From Azoarcus sp. (GTDB lineage: Bacteria > Pseudomonadota > Gammaproteobacteria > Burkholderiales > Rhodocyclaceae), in contig JAITWP010000008.1 of the NCBI GenBank assembly GCA_031285365.1, forward strand, positions 1-5,217: 5,217 nt of DNA, given 5' to 3'. The notes under the pieces are model-generated. The model was given only the letters and a program-made list of their open reading frames with translations, was not told the origin of the DNA and searched no databases. Within the stretch, counting starts at the first letter, position 1; the number at the start of each line of letters is the position of its first letter. Both the position numbers and the translations under genes were made by a program. This document shows, one piece after another, positions 1 through 4,924 of the stretch.

Positions 1-587
1 CAGCGCCGGAGCCGCCGAAACCGGAACCACCGCCCCCCGAGCCTCCCAAGGAGCCGCCGCCGCAGCCCAAGCCTGAGATCGCCACGAAAAAACCGGAGAA
101 AAAACCCGAACCGAAACCCGAACCAAAGCCTGAACCCAAGCCAAAGCCGAAACCCGAGCCGCCGCCCCTCAAGCCGATAGACCTTCAGAAACAACTTGAT
201 CAGAAACTCTCACAAGAGATCGAGCGGCGCGCCGATGCCAAGAAGGCCACCGAGGCTCTGGAAGGAGGAGCACGACAGGGTCGAGCCGCTGGCAACCCCG
301 GCGAACTCGATGCCTACCGGAAAGCCATTGCCGACAAGGTTCGGCGTAACCTGATCGCTCCCCCTGGACTGTCCGGCAATCCCAAGGCCATATTCGAAAT
401 CAGGCAAATAAGAACCGCCCGCGGCGGCGACGTAATGGGTATCAAACTCAAGCAGTCTTCAGGTAATGGTGCACTCGACGCAGCGATTGAGCGCGCTATT
501 AACAAATCCAGCCCCTTGCCACTACCCGACAATCCCGCTCTATTCGACGACAACCTCGTAGTTACCTTCACCCCATTGGAAGAATAA
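1..587 (+). CDS. tolA: TolA, C-terminal part (5' end outside window)
   Basis: TolA spans the periplasm from the inner-membrane TolQR motor to TolB and Pal. The frame is fixed by the TAA at 585-587 and is open from base 3, giving 194 residues; the membrane anchor and start lie upstream. Visible residues 1-58 are rich in Pro, Lys and Glu (a PKPEPKP-type run), residues about 60-90 look helical and charged, residues 88-101 are Gly-rich, and residues about 102-194 match the TolA/TonB C-terminal fold. The opening helix reads LDAYRKAIADKVRRNL, and then come alternating strands, the helix GALDAAIERAINKSS, and the closing strand NLVVTFTPLEE. E. coli TolA instead has a long Ala-rich helical middle domain, so this protein has a more TonB-like linker. 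The visible part contains no cysteines. TonB itself is the main alternative, but the immediate tolB-pal neighbourhood argues strongly for TolA. Confidence 0.93.
   Translation, partial: APEPPKPEPPPPEPPKEPPPQPKPEIATKKPEKKPEPKPEPKPEPKPKPKPEPPPLKPIDLQKQLDQKLSQEIERRADAKKATEALEGGARQGRAAGNPGELDAYRKAIADKVRRNLIAPPGLSGNPKAIFEIRQIRTARGGDVMGIKLKQSSGNGALDAAIERAINKSSPLPLPDNPALFDDNLVVTFTPLEE
102..161 (+). repeat. KP/EP low-complexity repeat inside tolA
   Basis: This stretch encodes an alternating Lys-Pro / Glu-Pro run (KPEP units, then KPKPKPEP), with DNA units close to 12 bases that vary mainly at third codon positions. Such runs form stiff, extended periplasmic spacers in TonB and TolA proteins. The synonymous variation between units suggests selection on the peptide rather than a recent slippage product. 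Confidence 0.8.
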
Positions 588-803
588 AACTTCCTTTTGG
601 CGGGTCGGTTTTATCGCGATCACTGCACCATTCACACTTTTAAGACATTCCGCCCCCGGCTGGAGGTAACTCGATATACTCCTCCCGTCCCCCTTCGGCG
701 TGTTTCTTCTCCCAAAAGGGAAGCCATCCAGGGACTTCGAACTTCATAACTATTTGACTTGTCTTGCCTGTTTCAGCAAAAAAATGACGAAGATCTTGCC
801 CGG
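588..803. other. Non-coding tolA-tolB spacer, upstream part
   Basis: No convincing gene, tRNA or strong intrinsic terminator is visible here. Short dyads exist: 584-590 with 608-614 is an A/T-rich 7 bp stem with a 17-base loop, and 662-666 with 681-685 is a GGAGG/CCTCC pair. Neither has the GC-rich stem plus T-run of an intrinsic terminator. A TATACT at 675-680 has no matching -35 hexamer. Transcription from tolA could therefore continue into tolB in addition to the promoter described downstream. Confidence 0.5.
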
Positions 804-824
804 AACATGTCCAAAATACATGTT
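804..824. promoter_or_regulatory. Candidate operator: inverted repeat before tolB
   Basis: A perfect inverted repeat has arms AACATGT at 804-810 and ACATGTT at 818-824, separated by 7 A/T-rich bases. Each arm also contains the self-palindromic hexamer ACATGT, with the two hexamers 13 bp apart. It covers the place where a -35 hexamer would lie relative to the TATAAT at 830-835. That arrangement fits a binding site for a dimeric regulator, acting as repressor or as activator replacing a poor -35. The regulator is unknown to me. Confidence 0.45.
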
Positions 825-829
825 TTGAG

Positions 830-835
830 TATAAT
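830..835 (+). promoter_or_regulatory. Candidate sigma70 -10 box for tolB-pal-cpoB-queE-queC
   Basis: The sequence is a perfect TATAAT consensus hexamer. At 17 bp spacing the -35 position (807-812) reads ATGTCC, which is a poor match, and a TG at 826-827 lies one base off the extended -10 position. A start about 7 bases downstream, near 842, would give a leader of roughly 19 nt before the tolB ATG at 861. It would lie downstream of the alternative tolB starts at 759 and 807, supporting 861. A separate promoter before tolB is also known in the E. coli tol-pal cluster. Confidence 0.5.
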
Positions 836-860
836 CCGCCTACTCTCCACCCATTACGCC

Positions 861-2168
861 ATGAATAACATCACTATTTTTTCCCGCATTCGCACGGTTT
901 TCGGCAGCCTTTCCCGGCTTGCATGTACCCTCCTCCTGGCCTGCCTGGCTGCGGGGGCGCATGCGCAACTCGACATCACGGTCACTGGCTCAGGCGAGCG
1001 GCTTTTTCCGCTCATCGTCCCGATTTTCGAGAACGAAGGTAGCCTGCCAAATTCCGTCTCTGAAGTCGTGCGCGCCGATCTCGAACGTAGCGGCCTGTTC
1101 AGGCTCATCGACATCAGCCCTCTGACGCTGCCGGAATCAAGACCCCCCGATCTTGCCGCGATGACTGCGCGCGGAGCCCACGCGGTCGTGACCGCCTCGG
1201 TAGTTGGTTCATCAGGCGGACGCCATGAGATCCGGCTGCGCCTCTTCGATACGACCCGCGGCGAAATCGGCGGAATGTCGATTCAGATGTCACCGGCACA
1301 ATATCGCCTGACCGGCCACAGGATCGCCGATTACATCTACGAGAAACTTACCGGCATCCCCGGATATTTCTCCACCCGCATCGCTTACGTGGTCAAAAAC
1401 AGCCAGCGGTATGAACTGCACATCGCCGACTCCGACGGCATGAACCCTCAACCGGCGCTACGTTCTCCCGAATCGATCATCTCTCCAAAATGGTCGCCGG
1501 ACGGAGAGCAACTTGCCTATGTCTCGTTCGAGGCCAGAAAACCCGTCATCTATATTCACACGCTCGCCACCGGCCAGCGAAGGGTTTTGGCCAATTTCAA
1601 GGGCTCCAACTCCGCACCGGCCTGGGCACCGGACGGTCGTCGGCTTGCGGTGGTTCTCACCAAGGATGGACTGTCGCAAATTTACCTCATCAACGCTGAT
1701 GGCTCCGGCGCACGCAGGCTGATGACCTCTTCCGGCATCGACACCGAACCGGCGTGGTCACCCGATGGAAGTTCCATCTACTTCACCTCCGACCGCGGCG
1801 GTTCCCCGCAGATCTACCGGTTCAATGTTGCCGGAGGCGGCGCTGATCGCATCACGTTCGAAGGCAGTTACAACGTTACGCCGCGCCCTTCCCCCGACGG
1901 TAAGAAACTGACTTTCATGACCCGTCACGACGGACACTTCCGGATTGCTGTACTGGATCTGGCCAGTCGCCAGACTACAATCCTTACTGATTCGTCACGT
2001 GATGAATCGCCCAGCTTCGCCCCCAACAGCAACATGATCCTCTACGCCACCGTAGCCGGAGGCAAAGGAATGCTGTCGGCAGTATCCGTCGATGGTCAGA
2101 TCAAGCAACGCCTTTCAATACAAGCCGCCGATGTGCGGGAACCTGCCTGGGGCCCGCTGCTGAAGTAG
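861..2168 (+). CDS. tolB: TolB, periplasmic beta-propeller protein of the Tol-Pal system
   Basis: TolB is a secreted periplasmic protein that binds Pal through its propeller and TolA through its N-terminal segment, and so regulates Pal mobility. From ATG 861 it is 435 residues, close to the 430 of E. coli TolB. Residues 1-35 form a signal peptide: basic n-region with R9, R11 and R19, hydrophobic core about 20-31, and an AHA site before QLD. Residues about 36-165 are the N-terminal alpha/beta domain. The propeller follows, with blade motifs PKWSPDG (209-215), PAWAPDG (253-259), PAWSPDG (297-303), PRPSPDG (341-347), a degenerate PSFAPNS (384-390) and PAWGP (428-432). The frame is open upstream with a TTG at 759 and an ATG at 807, but these would put 34 or 18 extra residues before the signal peptide and lie upstream of the likely transcription start. 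No clear Shine-Dalgarno precedes 861. Confidence 0.96.
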   Translation: MNNITIFSRIRTVFGSLSRLACTLLLACLAAGAHAQLDITVTGSGERLFPLIVPIFENEGSLPNSVSEVVRADLERSGLFRLIDISPLTLPESRPPDLAAMTARGAHAVVTASVVGSSGGRHEIRLRLFDTTRGEIGGMSIQMSPAQYRLTGHRIADYIYEKLTGIPGYFSTRIAYVVKNSQRYELHIADSDGMNPQPALRSPESIISPKWSPDGEQLAYVSFEARKPVIYIHTLATGQRRVLANFKGSNSAPAWAPDGRRLAVVLTKDGLSQIYLINADGSGARRLMTSSGIDTEPAWSPDGSSIYFTSDRGGSPQIYRFNVAGGGADRITFEGSYNVTPRPSPDGKKLTFMTRHDGHFRIAVLDLASRQTTILTDSSRDESPSFAPNSNMILYATVAGGKGMLSAVSVDGQIKQRLSIQAADVREPAWGPLLK

Positions 2169-2189
2169 CCTTTGCCGCCCTTTCAGTTT

Positions 2190-2208
2190 GTTTCACTCTG
2201 TTTCACTC
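2190..2208 (+). repeat. Short direct repeat in the tolB-pal gap
   Basis: GTTTCACTC occurs at 2190-2198 and again at 2200-2208, a 10 bp period in a pyrimidine-rich leader just before the pal ribosome binding site. It may be chance. It could equally be a helically phased protein site or a single-stranded standby region for ribosomes. Confidence 0.4.
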
Positions 2209-2213
2209 ACTGT

Positions 2214-2217
2214 GGAG
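2214..2217 (+). promoter_or_regulatory. Ribosome binding site of pal
   Basis: GGAG lies 8 nt before the ATG at 2226. It is the best Shine-Dalgarno in the window and fixes the pal start there rather than at the in-frame TTG at 2172. The bases GTGG (2212-2215) can pair with CCAC (2221-2224) in a small hairpin that partly covers it. Confidence 0.75.
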
Positions 2218-2225
2218 ATGCCACC

Positions 2226-2729
2226 ATGAAGAAATTGCTGCTTCCTTCCCTGCTTATCCTTGCGCTCGGCGCATGTGGTACTACCCAAGAAGAAACTGCT
2301 GCCGTAACTGATGCAGATTCGCAACAAACTGGGGTCAAGCCTGTAGACGTAACAAGAGGAACAGGCCCCGGCGATCTTCCTGCCTGGGTCAACGATCCTT
2401 CCAGAAACAGCGTATTTTTCGATTACGACAGCTTCGTCATCCGCTCCGATGCCCGCCCGATAATCGACGCCCATGCACAGCTTCTGGCTCAGCAACCCAC
2501 CCGCAAAGTGACCATCCAGGGCAATGCTGACGAACGCGGCAGCCGTGAGTACAATCTCGCCCTCGGCCAGAAGCGCGCCGAAGCCGTGCGCAGTGCCCTG
2601 AGACGCCAGGGCGCGAACGACATGCAGATCGAAGCAGTCAGCCTGGGCAAGGAACATCCGCGCTGCACGGCCTCTACGGAAACGTGCTACGCTGAGAACC
2701 GTCGTGGCGACTTTGTCTATTTAAGGTAA
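2226..2729 (+). CDS. pal: Pal, peptidoglycan-associated outer-membrane lipoprotein
   Basis: Pal anchors the outer membrane to peptidoglycan and is the target of TolB/TolA. The 167-residue product starts with MKKLLLPSLLILALGAC, a lipoprotein signal with lipobox LGAC and acylated Cys17. The residue after it is Gly, not Asp, consistent with sorting to the outer membrane. Residues about 18-58 are a flexible tether rich in Thr, Gln and Asp. Residues about 62-167 form the OmpA-like domain, with the opening strand SVFFDYDSFVI and the peptidoglycan-binding segment GNADERGSREYNLALGQKRA; D102 and R104 lie in the DERG motif, and N100 replaces the His of E. coli GHADERG. Near the C-terminus, C147 and C154 flank a short loop before the conserved NRR (158-160). 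The start rests on the GGAG ribosome site and the lipobox; the upstream TTG at 2172 would disrupt the signal peptide. It lies 57 nt after tolB and 3 nt before cpoB. Confidence 0.97.
   Translation: MKKLLLPSLLILALGACGTTQEETAAVTDADSQQTGVKPVDVTRGTGPGDLPAWVNDPSRNSVFFDYDSFVIRSDARPIIDAHAQLLAQQPTRKVTIQGNADERGSREYNLALGQKRAEAVRSALRRQGANDMQIEAVSLGKEHPRCTASTETCYAENRRGDFVYLR
2722..2726 (+). promoter_or_regulatory. Ribosome binding site of cpoB, inside the end of pal
   Basis: TAAGG is a partial anti-16S match 6 nt before the cpoB ATG at 2733. It lies within the last codons of pal, just before the pal TAA at 2727-2729, so a ribosome terminating on pal sits on the cpoB initiation site. This suggests translational coupling. 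Confidence 0.55.
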
Positions 2730-2732
2730 GCG

Positions 2733-3461
2733 ATGAAACATCTCCTGTCCCTGGCGGCGTTTGCCGCGCTCTTTTTGACCGGGCCCGCTCAGGCAGCCCT
2801 GTTCGGCGACTCGGAAGCGCGCCAGCAGATCAACAATCTGAGACAGGAGATGCAAGGCCGGCTCGATACCGTTACCAACGGTCAATTCGAGCTGGCCAAT
2901 CAGCTTGAGGAAATGCGTGCCGAGAATGCCCGCCTGCGCGGACAGGTCGAGGTACTGCTCAACGAAATCGAATCGCTCAAGACCCGGCAGCGCGATTTCT
3001 ACGTCGACCTCGACAACCGAATGCGGCAGATCGAAACGAACGCGCAAAACACTACGGCAGCCCAGGCAACCAATCCAACAACGGGGGGCGGGGGCAGCTA
3101 CGAGGTTGCACTCGGTTTCCTGAAAGAAGGCCGTGCCGCCGAAGCTCTCACTGAACTCGATACCTACATCAGCCGCAACCCCGATAGCGCCAACCTGGCT
3201 GAAGCTCATTTCTGGGCCGGAACCGCCGCCCTGCAATCCAAGAATATCGCTGCCGCCAACAAGTACTTCAACACCGTCCTTGCCCGCTGGCCCAAGAGCA
3301 CGGTCGCACCCGACGCCATGCTCGGTCTGGCCAATGGACAACTTGCCATCAACGACCGGCGTAGCGCCAGACAAACACTGCAATCCCTGATCGACCGCTA
3401 TCCTTCGTCGAACGCGGCCAAGACGGCCAAGCAGCATCTTTCCTCCTCGGCAGCACGTTAA
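2733..3461 (+). CDS. cpoB: CpoB (YbgF), periplasmic cell-division coordinator with coiled coil and TPRs
   Basis: CpoB works in the periplasm with Tol-Pal and, in E. coli, modulates PBP1B-LpoB so that peptidoglycan synthesis and outer-membrane constriction stay in step. The product is 242 residues. Residues 1-21 are a signal peptide ending AQA before ALFGD. Residues about 27-105 are a heptad-like coiled coil rich in Gln, Glu, Leu and Arg, the trimerisation region in E. coli YbgF. Residues about 106-121 are a Thr/Asn/Gly linker ending in a Gly run. Residues about 122-236 hold three TPR-like helix pairs: SYEVALGFLKEGRAAEAL, AEAHFWAGTAALQSKNIAAA, and PDAMLGLANGQLAIND with its partner helix. The TAAGG ribosome site lies inside pal, only three bases separate the two genes, and the same three-base gap leads on to queE. 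Confidence 0.95.
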   Translation: MKHLLSLAAFAALFLTGPAQAALFGDSEARQQINNLRQEMQGRLDTVTNGQFELANQLEEMRAENARLRGQVEVLLNEIESLKTRQRDFYVDLDNRMRQIETNAQNTTAAQATNPTTGGGGSYEVALGFLKEGRAAEALTELDTYISRNPDSANLAEAHFWAGTAALQSKNIAAANKYFNTVLARWPKSTVAPDAMLGLANGQLAINDRRSARQTLQSLIDRYPSSNAAKTAKQHLSSSAAR

Positions 3462-3464
3462 GCG

Positions 3465-4121
3465 ATGCCCTCCGGGGAAGGCCTCTCACTACGCGTTTCC
3501 GAAATTTTCGCCTCCTTGCAGGGAGAATCGACGCGGGCTGGCCTGCCCACAGTGTTCGTGCGCCTGACCGGTTGTCCCTTGCGTTGTGTCTGGTGTGATC
3601 CCGAATACGCGTTTCGCGGTGGAGAAAACCTCGATCTGGAAACGATTCTCGATGATGTTGCCGGACATGAACTGCATTACGTCTGCGTGACAGGAGGCGA
3701 GCCGCTCGCCCAGGCAACCTGCCCGGCATTGCTCTCCGCACTGTGCGACGCCGGTTATTCGGTCTCATTGGAGACCAGCGGCGCCTTTGACATTGGCGGC
3801 ATCGATCCGAGAGTGTCCCGGATCGTCGATCTCAAGGCTCCCGGATCGGGTGAGTTCGAGCGTAATCGCTTTGAGAACATCCCGCTTCTGAATGCGCAGG
3901 ACGAGATAAAAATCGTGCTCGCCGATGAAGAGGACTACCTGTGGGCACGCCAGCAAATTGCTTCCCTGCATCTGGCGGAACGCTGCCCGGTACTGCTGTC
4001 GCCGGTCACCGGTTGGCTCGATCCCGTGCATCTGGCCGGATGGATCGTGCGCGACCGCCTCCCGGTACGCTTTCACCTCCAACTGCACAAGGTGCTGTGG
4101 CAAAACGCCAGAGGACGTTAA
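3465..4121 (+). CDS. queE: QueE, 7-carboxy-7-deazaguanine synthase (radical SAM)
   Basis: QueE is a cytoplasmic radical-SAM enzyme that contracts the ring of 6-carboxy-5,6,7,8-tetrahydropterin to give 7-carboxy-7-deazaguanine, a step toward preQ0 and queuosine. The 218-residue length is close to the 223 of E. coli QueE. Visible features in order are SEIFASLQGES (12-22), typical of the family N-terminus; FVRLTGCPLRCVWCD, with C37, C41 and C44 forming the canonical CX3CX2C motif for the 4Fe-4S cluster; VTGGEP (75-80), the SAM-binding segment; LETSG (102-106); DLKAPGSGE (122-130); and QLHK (206-209) near the end. The canonical cysteine spacing differs from the CX14CX2C form known in Burkholderia multivorans QueE. 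The ATG is three bases after the cpoB stop with no obvious Shine-Dalgarno, so initiation probably depends on coupling. Older databases often call such genes NrdG-like activases; the motifs and adjacent queC favour QueE. Confidence 0.94.
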   Translation: MPSGEGLSLRVSEIFASLQGESTRAGLPTVFVRLTGCPLRCVWCDPEYAFRGGENLDLETILDDVAGHELHYVCVTGGEPLAQATCPALLSALCDAGYSVSLETSGAFDIGGIDPRVSRIVDLKAPGSGEFERNRFENIPLLNAQDEIKIVLADEEDYLWARQQIASLHLAERCPVLLSPVTGWLDPVHLAGWIVRDRLPVRFHLQLHKVLWQNARGR

Positions 4122-4158
4122 TCGCTCACCCTCCAAAGACGATTGTCCATCGAAATAC

Positions 4159-4851
4159 ATGACGCCTTCCCCTCCACGCGCCGTCATCCTGCTCTCAGGA
4201 GGACTCGATTCCGCGACCTGTCTCGCGCTTGCCCGACAGCAAGGTTTCGAATGCCATGCCCTGTCGGTCGCTTACGGTCAACGCCACGCTGCCGAAATTG
4301 CCGCCGCGCGCCGAATCGCTGCCGCACTGGGAGCGCATGAACATCGTCTGGCCCACGTCGAACTCGGCCAGTTCGGCGGCTCCGCCCTTACCGACCCCGC
4401 CATCGCCATCCCGGAAAATAGCGAAGGCGACGACATTCCCGTTACCTACGGTCCCGCCCGCAATACCGTCATGCTGTCGATGGCGCTGGCCTGGGCCGAG
4501 GCGCTCGGCGCATGCGACGTTTTCATCGGGGTCAACGCCGTGGACTACTCCGGTTACCCCGATTGTCGGCCGGAATTCATCGCCGCCTTTCAGGCAATGG
4601 CGAGACTCGCCACCAAGGCAGGCATCGAAGGTCGACCGCTCTCCATTCATACGCCACTGATCGAACTTTCCAAGGCCGAAATCATCCTTCTGGGAACCAC
4701 TCTGGGGGTTGAGTTCGAGTTGACCGTCTCGTGCTACCAGGCCGACGACGAGGGATCGGCCTGTGGTCACTGCGATGCATGTCGCTTGCGTCGCGCCGGT
4801 TTCACGGCCGCAAACATCACAGATCCAACCAAGTACCGTATCTCGTCCTGA
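4159..4851 (+). CDS. queC: QueC, 7-cyano-7-deazaguanine (preQ0) synthase
   Basis: QueC is a cytoplasmic ATP-dependent enzyme that converts 7-carboxy-7-deazaguanine, the QueE product, to preQ0 using ammonia. From ATG 4159 it is 230 residues, normal for the family. The N-terminal PP-loop reads SGGLDS (13-18) after a hydrophobic strand and is the ATP pyrophosphatase signature. VAYGQRH (37-43), YGPARNTVMLSMA (97-109) and GVNAVDYSGYPDCRPEF (124-140) are conserved family blocks. The zinc site is C192 (in SCY) plus C202, C205 and C208 in CGHCDAC. The frame is open far upstream into queE, but that portion is out of frame with queE and unlike QueC; the PP-loop strand sits directly after ATG 4159. It lies 37 nt after queE, with no clear Shine-Dalgarno and no preQ1-riboswitch-like structure that I can see in the gap. 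All catalytic and zinc residues appear intact. Confidence 0.96.
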   Translation: MTPSPPRAVILLSGGLDSATCLALARQQGFECHALSVAYGQRHAAEIAAARRIAAALGAHEHRLAHVELGQFGGSALTDPAIAIPENSEGDDIPVTYGPARNTVMLSMALAWAEALGACDVFIGVNAVDYSGYPDCRPEFIAAFQAMARLATKAGIEGRPLSIHTPLIELSKAEIILLGTTLGVEFELTVSCYQADDEGSACGHCDACRLRRAGFTAANITDPTKYRISS

Positions 4852-4924
4852 GTTTAATGAAAAACAACTCCATTTAACTCCTTATCCATTCCAATCACGA
4901 AGTGCCTCTATTCAAAGCAAAAAC
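4852..4924. other. A/T-rich spacer between queC and the PAS gene
   Basis: This 73 bp stretch is much richer in A and T than the genes before it. I find no hairpin plus T-run that would end the queC transcript and no paired -35/-10 boxes worth calling. The reading frame of the next gene is open throughout, without ATG, GTG or TTG in this stretch, so the spacer does not by itself prove where that gene starts. Confidence 0.5.

Noticed and set aside
584..614. Inverted repeat at the tolA stop as a terminator
   Set aside because: The stem is A/T-rich with a 17-base loop and no following T-run, so it does not resemble an intrinsic terminator.
725..750. A GACTTCGAACTTC stretch resembling a tRNA T-arm
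   Set aside because: No acceptor, D or anticodon stems can be built around it and the T-arm consensus is not met.
784..828. 14-codon open frame (ATG 784 to TGA 826-828) as a leader peptide
   Set aside because: It has no Shine-Dalgarno and ends before the -10 box, so it would not be in the mRNA from the proposed promoter.
759..860. Upstream TTG (759) or ATG (807) as the tolB start
   Set aside because: They add residues before a complete signal peptide, have no good ribosome site, and lie upstream of the likely transcription start near 842.
936..944. Lipobox-like LLAC inside the TolB signal peptide
   Set aside because: TolB is a soluble periplasmic protein. The -2 Leu is atypical for a lipobox, and a good signal peptidase I site (AHA before QLD) follows.
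2721..3437. A 238-codon open frame on the minus strand opposite cpoB
   Set aside because: It is fully antisense to cpoB, which has a clear signal peptide, coiled coil and TPRs. The antisense protein shows no recognisable motif; long antisense frames are expected in G+C-rich genes.
3925..4158. N-terminal extension of queC overlapping the end of queE
   Set aside because: This part is the queE sequence read in another frame. It has no QueC-like content, and the PP-loop strand begins directly after ATG 4159.
4122..4158. Possible preQ1 riboswitch before queC
   Set aside because: The gap is only 37 nt and has just a 4 bp dyad (4140-4143 with 4149-4152). No pseudoknot-like arrangement is apparent.
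4775..4924. Upstream ATG at 4775 as the PAS gene start
   Set aside because: The extra 50 codons mostly overlap the conserved zinc-site end of queC in another frame and show no domain-like content; ATG 4925 is preferred, though not proven.
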